Assembly: GCA_030062745.1 (NCBI GenBank)
Contig: CP099848.1
Coordinates: forward strand, 6,965,501 to 7,029,500
DNA from: Capitulum mitella
Lineage: Eukaryota > Arthropoda > Thecostraca > Pollicipedomorpha > Pollicipedidae
Reading direction: 5' to 3'
DNA length: 64,000 bases
In this document: positions 1 through 27,500 of the stretch, in pieces
How positions within the stretch are numbered: position 1 is the first letter of the stretch
How the letters are laid out: every line of letters starts with the position of its first letter
The notes under the pieces: model-generated
Database searches by the model: none
Seen by the model: the letters and a program-made list of their open reading frames with translations, nothing else
Told to the model about the DNA's origin: nothing
Translations under genes and position numbers: made by a program

Positions 1-36
1 TCATGCGAATGTCACGGGCTACCCATTGGTCCTTTT

Positions 37-305
37 TTCTCTGCTTCATGTTGATTAGGGGAGAAATATGCCAGGATGGCAACCAACCCCTCTCAAGGGG
101 TGCGAGGTTGAAAATTCCCACGTCTGGCGAGAGCAAATGCACTGAGAGAAAGTGCCTGAAGGGGGTCCTAGTTTCTCTGCTTCATCTTGGTTAAGGGGCA
201 GTGGGCCAGGCTCGCAACCAACCCGTCTCGAAGAGTACGAGGTTGAAAATTCCCACGTCTGGCGAGAGTTGGGACAGTGGAAGAAAGCACCTGCCGGAGG
301 AGGAG
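37..305. repeat. Two-copy tandem repeat, about 135 bp
   Basis: A unit of about 135 bp occurs twice. The block reading ctctgcttcat appears at 39 and again at 175, and gttgaaaattcccacgtctg appears at 107 and at 242. The copies differ at many bases, so the duplication is not recent. No coding meaning is visible. Confidence 0.75.
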
Positions 306-339
306 AGGCTGACAGCGTGACTTGGGGACCATCCCCCAT

Positions 340-2178
340 TTAATATGTTAGAGGATGGTTGTGACCTGTCAGCCCTCCCCATTGGGACTTGAGTCCCAAC
401 GATAACATACAGGGGTTCGGAAAAGATGCTAGTAGTCTGTTCACTGCTGTATTACAGGTGTTTTGAACAATTTTGGATAGGTAGGTAAGTTTGGCACAAG
501 AAAAAAGCTGTTTGCATTCGTTTTGGAGCCCTCTCGCCCTCTAGGGTGCGTGCACGTCTTTGGGGCTGGCCACCCAACCGCATTGGCACCTAGGATCTAC
601 CGATAATTTTTCTGCGGGCCGGATACAACAGGTCAGAAGCACCCAGATGTTAAGTCATGTTACCTGCCGATACATATCACGCACTGCGGATGTGGCCGCT
701 GATGGTTGGGATTCAAAAAGTCTGCTACGACCTCTGCGTACGCTTCTGGTTCTCCCGCAAAACACACATACACACACACGCACGAACCCACGCACGCACG
801 TCTTTCGGTGGCTAACAAACTCGGGGTTTTTGAACGGTAACTTCCTCGTATGGTAACCACGATTAGTTCGTTCATTAATCATGTGAAACAAACACTTCGC
901 AGTATGCTGTGATTGTATACTAATGTGTAAATGGCTTGTGAGATCGCACTTATATCTCAGATGGGTGGATGGGCAATCTCGTTACGCTTTTTCTTAAGTT
1001 AACGTGACCGATCGGGAAAAGAGTACTTCTTCCCCAACAATCGGCAGAACTAGCGACTTTATTTTCGATGTTGAACAAGATGATGATGATGATACAGCAG
1101 AATGAGATGTCGCTTATGGAGCAGTGGCAAGGAACTGTCCCCACCAAGAATCGTTCCTCTGCCTCTGTACCATACTCCGCTCCTCTCTCATTTCCGTTTG
1201 ACTCCCGACCTCACGAGTCCACGTTGTCAGAAGCTTTGACACAACTTAACTTACGAGGAACATAAGATAACCACAGCTCAGCATGATCCGCCCTCTGGGA
1301 GGGAAGTAGGAAAATAGTTGTTAAGCGATATCTACCTTCCTTTATATCTATGCTTAAGATGCACAGATGTGTAAGCTATTGTCGGTACTGCATTATGTTA
1401 CGCACAGTATATCACGAAACCTTTCGAAGTTTAGTTGCATAAAAAGCATTTGTAAATACTTAAACCATTGAATGTAAATGTGCATTTAAATATCTTTGGC
1501 ATGTGAGTATTTTATTTGGTAATTTCATAGTTAACAGGTGTAGAAATTTTGCTTGTTACTTTATTTTGTATGAGGAGATTATTTGCGCAGCTTTGGCCAG
1601 GGCGTGGTTGGTTGTTGATTGCTGAAACGCGTGCCATTTCATGTAATACATGAAATATAAAGAAAAATATATTTTTATATAAGAAAAAATATAATATAAA
1701 AAATACATGGCTGGCGGTCTCGGGGTTGGGGGCCCCGGCCGCCCCAATGGAGGGCCCCGAATGCCCCAATGTATCCAAGGATTGTAACATAAGGTCAATG
1801 GACAATGACTGAAAAGAAATGGTATGAAATCCACCTGGACCCCCCCTAACTAGTTTTCGGAAGTCTCCAGCCATGAATGCAAGTTGTTTGGTAAACTTTC
1901 TAGGCTCACTGCATACTCATTGCATTGGATGCGGTGCCTGAGGAGCGAGGGGCTATCAAATCACCACTCTTCCAGCAGAAGCGGGAAAGCCATCTTCATC
2001 CGCACGGTCACCCTTTTCAGAGCTTGGCTGGCGTGGTCTGCCATCTATCGGCCGTTTGGGGCACTGCGGCCGGCCGGCGGCGGGCAGCCGCGCGCAGTGG
2101 CGGCCAATCATATCAGCGGAGGCGACCGCGCTGCGCGGACGCGTTAGCCGGCAAACGGTGCAGCTCCAGCGGCCGGTG
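340..2178. other. Region upstream of the SUN gene, no gene recognised
   Basis: I see no convincing exon here. There is a short CA/CACG-rich tract (about 762-801), a GATGATGATG run near 1078, an AT-rich stretch at 1640-1710 with the palindrome TTTCATGTAATACATGAAA, and a C/G-rich patch at 1715-1760. From about 2000 the sequence becomes CpG-rich towards the proposed first SUN exon, so the promoter probably lies here. No TATA box was evident. Confidence 0.4.
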
Positions 2179-18850
<16,672 letters not shown>

Positions 18851-19693
18851 TGGGGGCGGAGAGACGAGGAGACTCGGCGGTCGGCGCGAAGTTCCTCGCG
18901 TTGGCTGATCCGTATGGCCCCGGTCTGAACAGCTGTGGGGTCGTGCGGCGTCGGTCTGCGTGGTGGCTGTCTCGAGAGCTTTTGCGGAACCAGCCGGGGG
19001 AGGTTGGTGGTCACTGCCGGCCGGGAAGGTTCAGGAGACTGACAGCGGCGCGCGCTTGATTTTGTGCGGTCTTCGATGAGTGATGTGACCCACGGGTCCG
19101 CCGGAGCCAGAGAGGGACTGAGTGGGTTTGTGTGACCCTCGGGGTGTGGGTTTCCGGACGAGGCTGGCGGCTTGCTGCACGCTGCCAGGTGCCCAACTAG
19201 TCTTGTTTCGCTTGTTTGTGTTTTGCGCCGTTCAGCTGCGTTGTTTAGAGCGATCTCTCGTTACGTTCATGTCACAAAGTCAGTTTCCATGCGTTGAGCT
19301 AAGAATTATGCATCCTGTGATGAGTCTTGAATGCGTTGCGACTTGCTTTGGCTGCTTAGCCGCCGTAGTACTGTTCAGTTGAGAACGCGCTATTGTAGAA
19401 CTCATTCGTTGCCAAAGTGTGCGGAGAGCGTACCTTATTTTCGGAGCTTCTCGAATAATCACTGCGTACAAAGTGGCGCCGTGCTATGTTTTTTGCGCGT
19501 TGGCATGGATCAGGGTTATCCGAATGGGCACAAAGTACATACTCCGTGGAGTGCTATCTTGCCTGTCCAAACCGTGGTACGTCCAGCACGATTCTCAGTG
19601 GGATTCGCCCCCATTGCCATTAACCATACCCTGACAGCTGTTTTATATTTGCATTTTCCACCCTGGCCCATGTCAACGTGGAATGCGATGATA

Positions 19694-19699
19694 AATAAA
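19694..19699 (+). terminator. Possible polyadenylation signal for the SUN gene
   Basis: AATAAA within ATAAATAAAT, about 840 nt after the SUN stop codon. The hexamer alone is weak evidence, so this is only a candidate. Confidence 0.25.
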
Positions 19700-20694
19700 T
19701 CTCGTATTTTACTGCGTTTTAACTGAGCGACAGGGCGGCCATGGTCTGCTAATTGACTTAACCCGCGTTACGACCGCCAGCCGACTGCGGAGCTTCCGTG
19801 TGCAGCTCTGCCTGTGCTGCAGCTGGGCTCACAGCGACTGGCTGCTCTCCGGGACGAAGCGGTGTCCCTGGCAGTAGCGGCAGACGCCGAACACTGCTCT
19901 GCGGGGGGGGGGGGCGGTCTCGCACCACGCCTGTCAGTTCCGTACCGTCGGTCGCCGCGGCTCGTAAGTGGCGCTGACGGGCGTGTTTTGCTGACGGGAT
20001 GCGCACACGTGCACGTGACGCTCGTGTGCGCGGTTCACGTGCGTCATTACGCCACTGAAGGCCGCTCTGAGGTTCGCTGAGGCCTCGGCCGGCAGCCGGT
20101 TCTGGACGCACCACGCTGTCAAACCGCCGTGCCTCCCAGCAAAACGTCAACCATTGCAAGCGCTTACTGTTCTTCGCTTAGGCTCAGTGAACTACGGGCT
20201 CTGGTGTTGTAGGCACCCGAGAATCAAACGTTTATAATTATTTCCGAATATGAAATCAAAATATGTTCATAAGGATGGCTAAGTGTAGTAGTCTTATGCC
20301 TACAGTATGCTGGAAGTGCCGTAGAGCCGTGACCGGATCGGATTCGTTGATATATATGTATATTTATACAGCCTCAAAGCCACAAGAGTCGTTCTACAGA
20401 GTCCCGACCGCGTGGGCTTGTGGCAGCTGCAACAATTAGCAGAGTTACGCGGTTATCACACCATGGTGTGCTTGGACAATGGCGGCGTGTTCAACACCAA
20501 CAAGCAGGCAGACGGTGCTCAGGGATGCATCCAGCTGGACTGTTTGGGGCACACTGGTCAAACGGCCGCGATCGAGCGACTAATATCGGCCCGACGAATT
20601 CCGACCGCACTACCAGATTGACTGGTGAGGTTGAAACGTTTGCCTCTGGCGACGCTGTCTGAACTGGCTATTCTCGATGTCAATACAGCTATCC

Positions 20695-20839
20695 AGGGGC
20701 GCAGCCAGGGTTTTCTTAAGGGGGAGCTCATTGTGAACTGAAATAAGAATATTGCGTGCCGGTAAGACGATGTTCAATAGTTTTCACAAAAAATGCGGGC
20801 GTAAGGGAAGGGGCCGGGCCCCCAGGTCCCCCCCCCCGC
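20695..20839 (+). repeat. Dispersed repeat, copy 1 of 3 (GGGGCGCAGCCAGG family)
   Basis: It begins AGGGGCGCAGCCAGGGTTTT, continues with GTGAACTGAAAT, a conserved GACGATGT core and CAAAAAATGCGGGCGTAAGG, and ends in GGGCCCCCAGG. Related copies in the same orientation occur at 39761 and 55867. The internal order is the same in all three, as in a short interspersed element. No coding capacity is visible. Confidence 0.75.
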
Positions 20840-21480
20840 TGCTCCTGTGCAACTATCGTGTTTCCGCATTCACCTGAGTCAAACGGGGATGCATGCATTC
20901 ACTGACACAGTCGTGCGGCTCAGAATCGAAAGCTGTGCCTTGGACCGACGACGAGCTGATGCTCGCAGGCCGTCGAGCTGACGCACGGCAAACTGGCCCG
21001 TTCTGAACGGTGAGCAGAAATGCGACGTCAAAATAACCACAGATTCGCTGCGTGCCGCCTCATCGCTTGTCTTCATCATCGACAGCTCACCAGAAACAGT
21101 TGTCACCATCCAGAACGAGCTAAATCAACACAGCTCCAGCGCTTCGCCGCGTCGTGGAAAACATATTTAGCGTTCTTCCACAGTGGGCATGCCGAACGTC
21201 GGAAGAATACTCGATCCCACCGAGCCCCACAGCATTCACGATCTGGCCGCTTCAAATCGCCCGCTGCTGCGAGAGGCTCCACATCGCTGCGCTTCAACAT
21301 CACCGACGGCGACCACGCCGCGCCCAGCATACGGCGACACCGGACACACCGAACTTGGACGACATACTCGTGTGGCAAGTGTCAAAGCTCTTTCCCCCGC
21401 CGCCTTCTACTATTTGGTGATATCGCGACACTTCCTTGATGTTACAATGATGCGGGAGTCAAGAGGAATAGGACACGCGT

Positions 21481-21558
21481 CTACTGGGCGCCGTGGTCCT
21501 TGTTCAGGTAGTGCAATACGTAGTGCAGCACTAGGTCGTAGCAGTACTTGTACTCCAT
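21481..21558 (-). CDS. PTP gene, last exon 13
   Basis: ATTTTACAG precedes MEYKYCYDLVLHYVLHYLNK and a short tail ending in TAG. EYKYCYD is the last D2 helix, equivalent to QYxFxY. The gene therefore ends directly after D2. Confidence 0.93.
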   Translation of the reverse strand: MEYKYCYDLVLHYVLHYLNKDHGAQ

Positions 21559-24500
21559 CTGTAAAATTACAACCTGTGTCAATTTCTGAGGCATTATCTT
21601 AAACGATCAGGTGCCGATCCACTAGAATTTCAGATACGGGGCGCGGTGTTTGAAATCAGTCTACCCGTAACGGCTCAGCTGACCGTTCGGTCAAAAACTA
21701 AAACAATACCATTACCCCCCCCCCAACACACACACACACACACACACTTCTAGATGGGAGCCTGGCGATCGCATTAAGCTACACTCCCCTGAAAACGGAA
21801 ATGAGACTACCTCTGCGCACTTCTGGATGAGTGATTGATGTTGGGTTTAGAGGCATGCCTCGACCTTTTGGCCATTATGCGCCGCCTGTAAAGTCTGTGT
21901 GAGCTACGTTACGTTAGAGTGTATGTGGCGATTTTAAAGATTTTTCATTTAACGTTGTTTCATTTATTTAACGTTTAACGTTTCATTTTTCATTTAACGT
22001 TACAGGTTGAAAGAGTGATGGATACAAGTGCTTTTTACGTAAAGTTGTGTGTGTGACAAAATTTAGATGCCGCTGATAATATCGGCATGGGGGGCCTCCG
22101 TGAAGCGGGGGCAATTTTTGGATCCAGGCGTAATGACTTTATCCGGTTCCTTTCCCCTGAAAAACGCTATGTCGTTTGTGCCATTTAAGGCAAAGTTTTA
22201 TGCCACCAATGATCGCAGCTGCAGACGGACCCCGTCTGCCGGCCCAAGACTGCTCTGTCTCCCCCCCCCCCCACCACACCACACCGCGGCGTGTCGAGCC
22301 GGTGACGTTCTCACCATGTTGGAGATGAGCTGGGGCCGGTGGCGGCGCACCGTCTTAACCGCCTGGAACACGTCCACCTCGCTGTGCTGCACCACCTGCT
22401 CGATGCAGGCGTTGGCCGCGCAGTAGACACCTGCCCGGCACTGGCCGTCTCTGGAACAGGCGCCGCCAGTCAGTGTCAGCAGGGAGCGACCGTGGCAGGA
22501 GCGACCCCGCGCATTGGCGCCCAGGATCGCACAGCCTGGATATTCAGGGTTTGAGCGCGACAGGATTCCCAACGCCTTTGAAATAAGAAGGTGTGACTCG
22601 CGCGAAGCTATCATGACATGCATGATACTAAGCACTGACACTTCTATGCTTGTCGTGAACTCCACACGACTAACATAACTGGGCGTAGCAAAACAAAGGA
22701 CATTTAATGTCAAATCCATAAAAAAACGATAAAAACGGCCATCCCTAAGAATAACCATGAAAAACAAGTCAAACCGTAACAGCAAAGACCACAGCAGTGT
22801 CGGTCCATTTCAGCGCCTTCATGCGCTACCACCGTCAGAATTGTCGCCGCCGTTGTCTTGGTTCAGACTCACGGTGAGACAACGACGACGGGCCCGTATC
22901 CGGAGCGTTGTCTCCACCGCTCCACCATGTTCATCAGCTCGACCAGAGCGTTGGTGGAGGTGGGCACCTTGTAGCCGGTCGGCCAGCATGTCAGCTGGAA
23001 CAGCTGACACGTCTTCGACTCGGCCTTCACTCCCGCCATCAGCTCCGTCAGGGAGACGATCTGCAGAGAGAACAGTGCCGTGAGAGAGACCGTCTGAAGA
23101 CCACAGTTCCATCGCAGAGATATTCCACACAAAAAAAAACGGCTCAATAATGACACGATCTGCAGAGAACAGCTCCGTCGAGCAATTTTCGACGGACGGC
23201 TTTCATCGATTTTCGGCCAGATTCATCTGGAAGCCATCTGTCATCGAACTGGGCTCGGACAGGGCGTGGGCTCCGAGCTCAAGTTACAACGTGCTACCAT
23301 ATTCGCGAGCCACGTAGCATTTAATCTTCGCCAGCGATGAGAACGCCGCATGAATCGCGTCAGAAGTTCGTGTACAAAGTCCGCCGCGACAGTCTGCATC
23401 TTCTACTTTACGTAGGCTTCATAAGCAATCGGACTGAGGCGCGATTTGACCAAGTCAAGATCTGTTATCGGAGGTCACTACTGCTCACTGTCTTTACGAC
23501 CTGTTTCCCAGGCGTTCGTGCCCACACAGAGTCATTTCACTGTATCTCTGTAGCAAACAGTCGCGCTGGAGCTACAGACGGAAAAAACCGACTTAGGAAC
23601 CCGCATACAAAACATGTGTCCCAAGGCAGCGCTACACAATTTCGCCAGCACTGCAGCTAGTCAGTCGGCAAATTGGCATCCGATTGGCGCCGCTCTGGTC
23701 CACCGACCTTCTTGCTGATGCGGAATATCCACGACTTGATGTTCTGGTAGTGCTGGTGAGAGATGTGCTCAACCGTGAACACCGTGCCGTACTTCCTTGA
23801 TCGCGTGCTCTCCGGCCAGAACGGCGGAAAGTTCTGGAACCGAGCGGCCGTTCGTCGTCAAGTGCGCAGAGGTGTCCAACGGCGGACGGCGGCCCGGTAT
23901 GGTGGCGATTCTCGTACCGCGGCTGGGCCTGATCGTCTGCCGTTCAGTTCGGCTCTGCTCTGATTACTATAGAGATTACGTCATTCAGGATTACTCTGTT
24001 TATGCGAACTGGAGGAAGTCTGGAGGACGAGGTCGGCCGGCGAGGTCAGTATTCATTGCAAGCTTCGATTGGTAAGTGGGTCAGGGGTCGGCTGGTCTCG
24101 GCTGTGTTCTCTGGATCAATGGTGGAGGGCGGGTTTCTTCGGTTGTGTGAATTCTGAAGAAATGCCACTGTTGTGTTTCAATGGAAATAGCTCTGGACAC
24201 AAGATAAAGGTACGATATATCTCATGACATTCGTTGTTTGATACCTTGGAGGCTTGACTGATGTCATTCCGTAAGTAAATGGATGCCTGTATCATTCTGT
24301 AATTAGTTCGAAGGAACCTATCAATAACTTTTGCATATACACAGTGAGCTAAGGGTAAATGGGAATCACTGAAAGTCATAGCTTCAGTGCAGTTGATGGA
24401 AAATTCGGACGAACATGGACATTTTCAATGCGTAAAAAATAACGAAAACGCAATGCGGGTAAATAACGCGACCGATGCCACATGGTTGTCGGCAGGTTTA

Positions 24501-27500
24501 GTGGCACTGGCAAGGGCACGGCAACGTCTCCTGTCCAGTGGTCATCGGACGTGCGGAACGAGACACAGCAGCCACAGGCGACGAAAGACATGAGCGCAGC
24601 GTGACAACACCTGCCCGTAACGCCAGAATACACCACTAAACAAACTGATGGCCTCACTCGCAGGGTGTACGCTATCACTATTACTGTCGCGAACACACAC
24701 TCACACCCCAGGCGAGTGGAACTCCGCTCGAGTGTCCGTCCCGTCGCACTCTCCCCTACCACACTCTAGGGGTCACTCACAGACACGCCGCCCTGTCCAG
24801 GGCCAGGCGTCAGGGGCACACGCGGGCACGCGCGGTCCCCCCCCCCCTGGCGGCCCACTGACCGGCGAGGCGTCCGGATTACAGAGCACGACCACGGCCG
24901 TGCAGTCGTGGTCGTACACCAGCGACCACAGGTCGGCCACCGACGGCGGCAGCACCCACTCGGTGACGATGTACTCGCGCGGGTGCGAGTAGCCCTGCAA
25001 CAGACGGCGGTCACTGCGCGCCGGCGGCGGCCGCCCGCTTACCGTCGCGTCGCTCGGGTTGGTCAGCACCACGACCGAGTTGCAGCCGTGGTCGTAGGCC
25101 AGGCTCCAGAAGTCGCTGGGCGTACCGCGCAGCGGCCACTCGGTCACTATGTACTCCCGCGACCGGTTGTACCCCTGCAAGGCGGCTGGCGGGTCAGCGC
25201 GTGCTGCTGACCCGCGCGCCTGGCCGGACGTGACGTCACAAACTGGGGAGGTTACGGCCAGGTCGCAACGGTCCGGTGGTGGGGTGCTACAGGTTGACGA
25301 TGGTCTAGTCAAACGCCGCTGTTGGGATGCTACAAGTTACAGTGCTTCCTTTATTTATTAAGGGAGAGGGCAGGGAGAGCAAACAGGAGGTGGTGGCTGA
25401 ACGTACAAAACAACAATGCGAGGAATCGAACTGTTAATGACATGCAGTGTACAGATTTACTTCCACGACTGTCAACGGCTATGCGCGGACGTACAACCGC
25501 TACAGAATATGCGATTTTCCCGTGATTCACATTGCAGTGTTATCGTATAATGATATGCTTAAACGTGATACGATATGAACAGAACTAGACGACCTGCAAG
25601 AGGTTAACTTAAGATCAAATACAGCTGCATATCACCGATATAATGCGCCGTCTCTTTTGCACTGCCGCGCTTGCAATATCTACCACACGTCTACGAAAAA
25701 AGACAGAACTGGCGTCTGAGCTCCACTGGACTGGTCGTCAGCCAGGGGACATGCAGCCTCTCTACCGACATGCAGCGTCCCTGACCCCACCAAGGCCGCG
25801 CACCAGGAGTCTGCCGACCATCACGGGCCGACTGGTCCCATTAGGCCGGCCGTGCCGGCGCCCAATCACCGGCGGCCAGCAAACAGCTGGCTCCGCGTCA
25901 GACTGAAGCCCTCCCCGGCAACGCGTCGACCCAAACCGGACAGCAGACAGGGTGCAGGCGCCGCCGGGCCCGCAGCGGCCAACAGGCGTCCGCAGGCGCA
26001 CACGGAGCGCGCCGCAGTCAGCGACGAGCCGTCGCCCGGCGCCAACTGCGCCGCGGACACCGCACGGCTCACGTCACGTGACAGACCCGGAAACCACGGA
26101 AGAGCGGGCGAACCGGCAGGGCCGCGGTAACGCCCGCCACATCCTCAGACGGTTTGTGAGTCGGCGGGCGGCGTGTTTGTTTATCAGAGCCGCGCGCGAC
26201 GTCCGTATCCTGCCGGCGGTAGTCCCCCGGTCGGCTGTGTACTCACGTCCACAAACACGGCGTTGATGTAGTCTGTGGCGGTGTTACCTTGGAATGAGGT
26301 CAGGTACGGTCGGAAGTTGTCCGCTGAAAGCCAGCAGCGCAGTCAGAGGCGTCCCTCGTCCAGGTGGCACATCCCAGCGTCGTTTATTCTCGACGTGAAC
26401 AACCGCGTGATAATTTGGTAACCGGCAGGAATATCATTTCTCACTCATCCGATGTGAAGAAGACGTCATTTCTTAGCCTCGTGACACGGTCGCGAAACTA
26501 TTTTATATTCGCTTGGCAGGATCATAGCATCATTTCTGACTCTTTACCATACTCAATGGCGGAATATTAATGTTAAAGGGGCAAGCACCTGAATGTTCAT
26601 CTTTACACAAAAAAAAGAAATGCGTTATGCCTGTAACAATGCAGTGAACTTCAAAGAAGACATTTGCATCCTGCAAAATATTGGTAAAGTTCCGCCCTGT
26701 TCCCTAAGGCCGTCACTTCCGACGCGCATTCAGACATCCGTATGGAGCGTTTTCAAACATGGTAGGATCACAGCCATCTTTACATTACGTCTTTCTTATA
26801 AGGTATATGTTACCACATATACCTTATGTTAGAATTACCCGAAGATGACAGGACCGCAACCAAATGGGTAGGGTCGCCACCCTGTCTACCCTATGGGCTA
26901 ATTCACTGGTATGGAGTAGCCCATAAGGCACATTTTTCGTTTCAGGACATTTTTTCGTTAAACGACATGATCATGACGTCACTTCCTGTTCGCGCTGCGC
27001 TAAACACAAAATCCCACGTACGACTTCCCGTCACGAACCCTCGTCTGAACAACTCACTCGGCACGACTAGGCCATCATTCCCTGCTCACGCGACGCGATC
27101 ACGTCACCTTACACCAAAACGGAACGAACACTACGATCCCGTACTGACGCGGCGCGATCGCGACGTCATGGGGCACTCACGCGGCACGATCATGACGTCG
27201 CGGTTCTTGTGCCGGTTGTCGGCCCTGTGGCCGCCGGCGCAGTCGCCGATGGTGAACTTCGGCACCTGGCGGCAGATCTGGCTGAACTCGCGCTGGTAGT
27301 CGTTGACCTTGTCGCTGCCGCCGGAGCGCACCGCCTTCTCCTTGAGCCGCTGCGACAGCTCCGAGACGGGGAACGACGAGTAGCCGCACGTGACGTACTC
27401 CTCCAGCGTGTCGTACACGAACTTGTACTGGTCCTGCGGTGCAACGGGTCGGCAAGACCGTCGGCGGCAGACGGGGATGAGGCACTTCTGCAGTGCGCCT

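Larger units (their letters stand above)
18851..21480. other. Intergenic region between convergent genes
   Basis: About 2.6 kb between the SUN stop and the phosphatase stop on the opposite strand. It must hold both 3' UTRs. A stretch at 19780-19900 stays open (QLGSQRLAALRDEAVS) and has exon-like composition, but I cannot place it in either gene. A dispersed repeat lies at 20695-20839. A possible plus-strand poly(A) signal, AATAAA, lies at 19694-19699. No clear minus-strand signal was found. Confidence 0.4.

Noticed and set aside
24766..25312. A single 179-codon minus-strand gene
   Set aside because: The frame spans both duplicated PTP exons and reads through the 48-nt spacer and flanking introns. 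The exon boundaries and phases show two separate exons.
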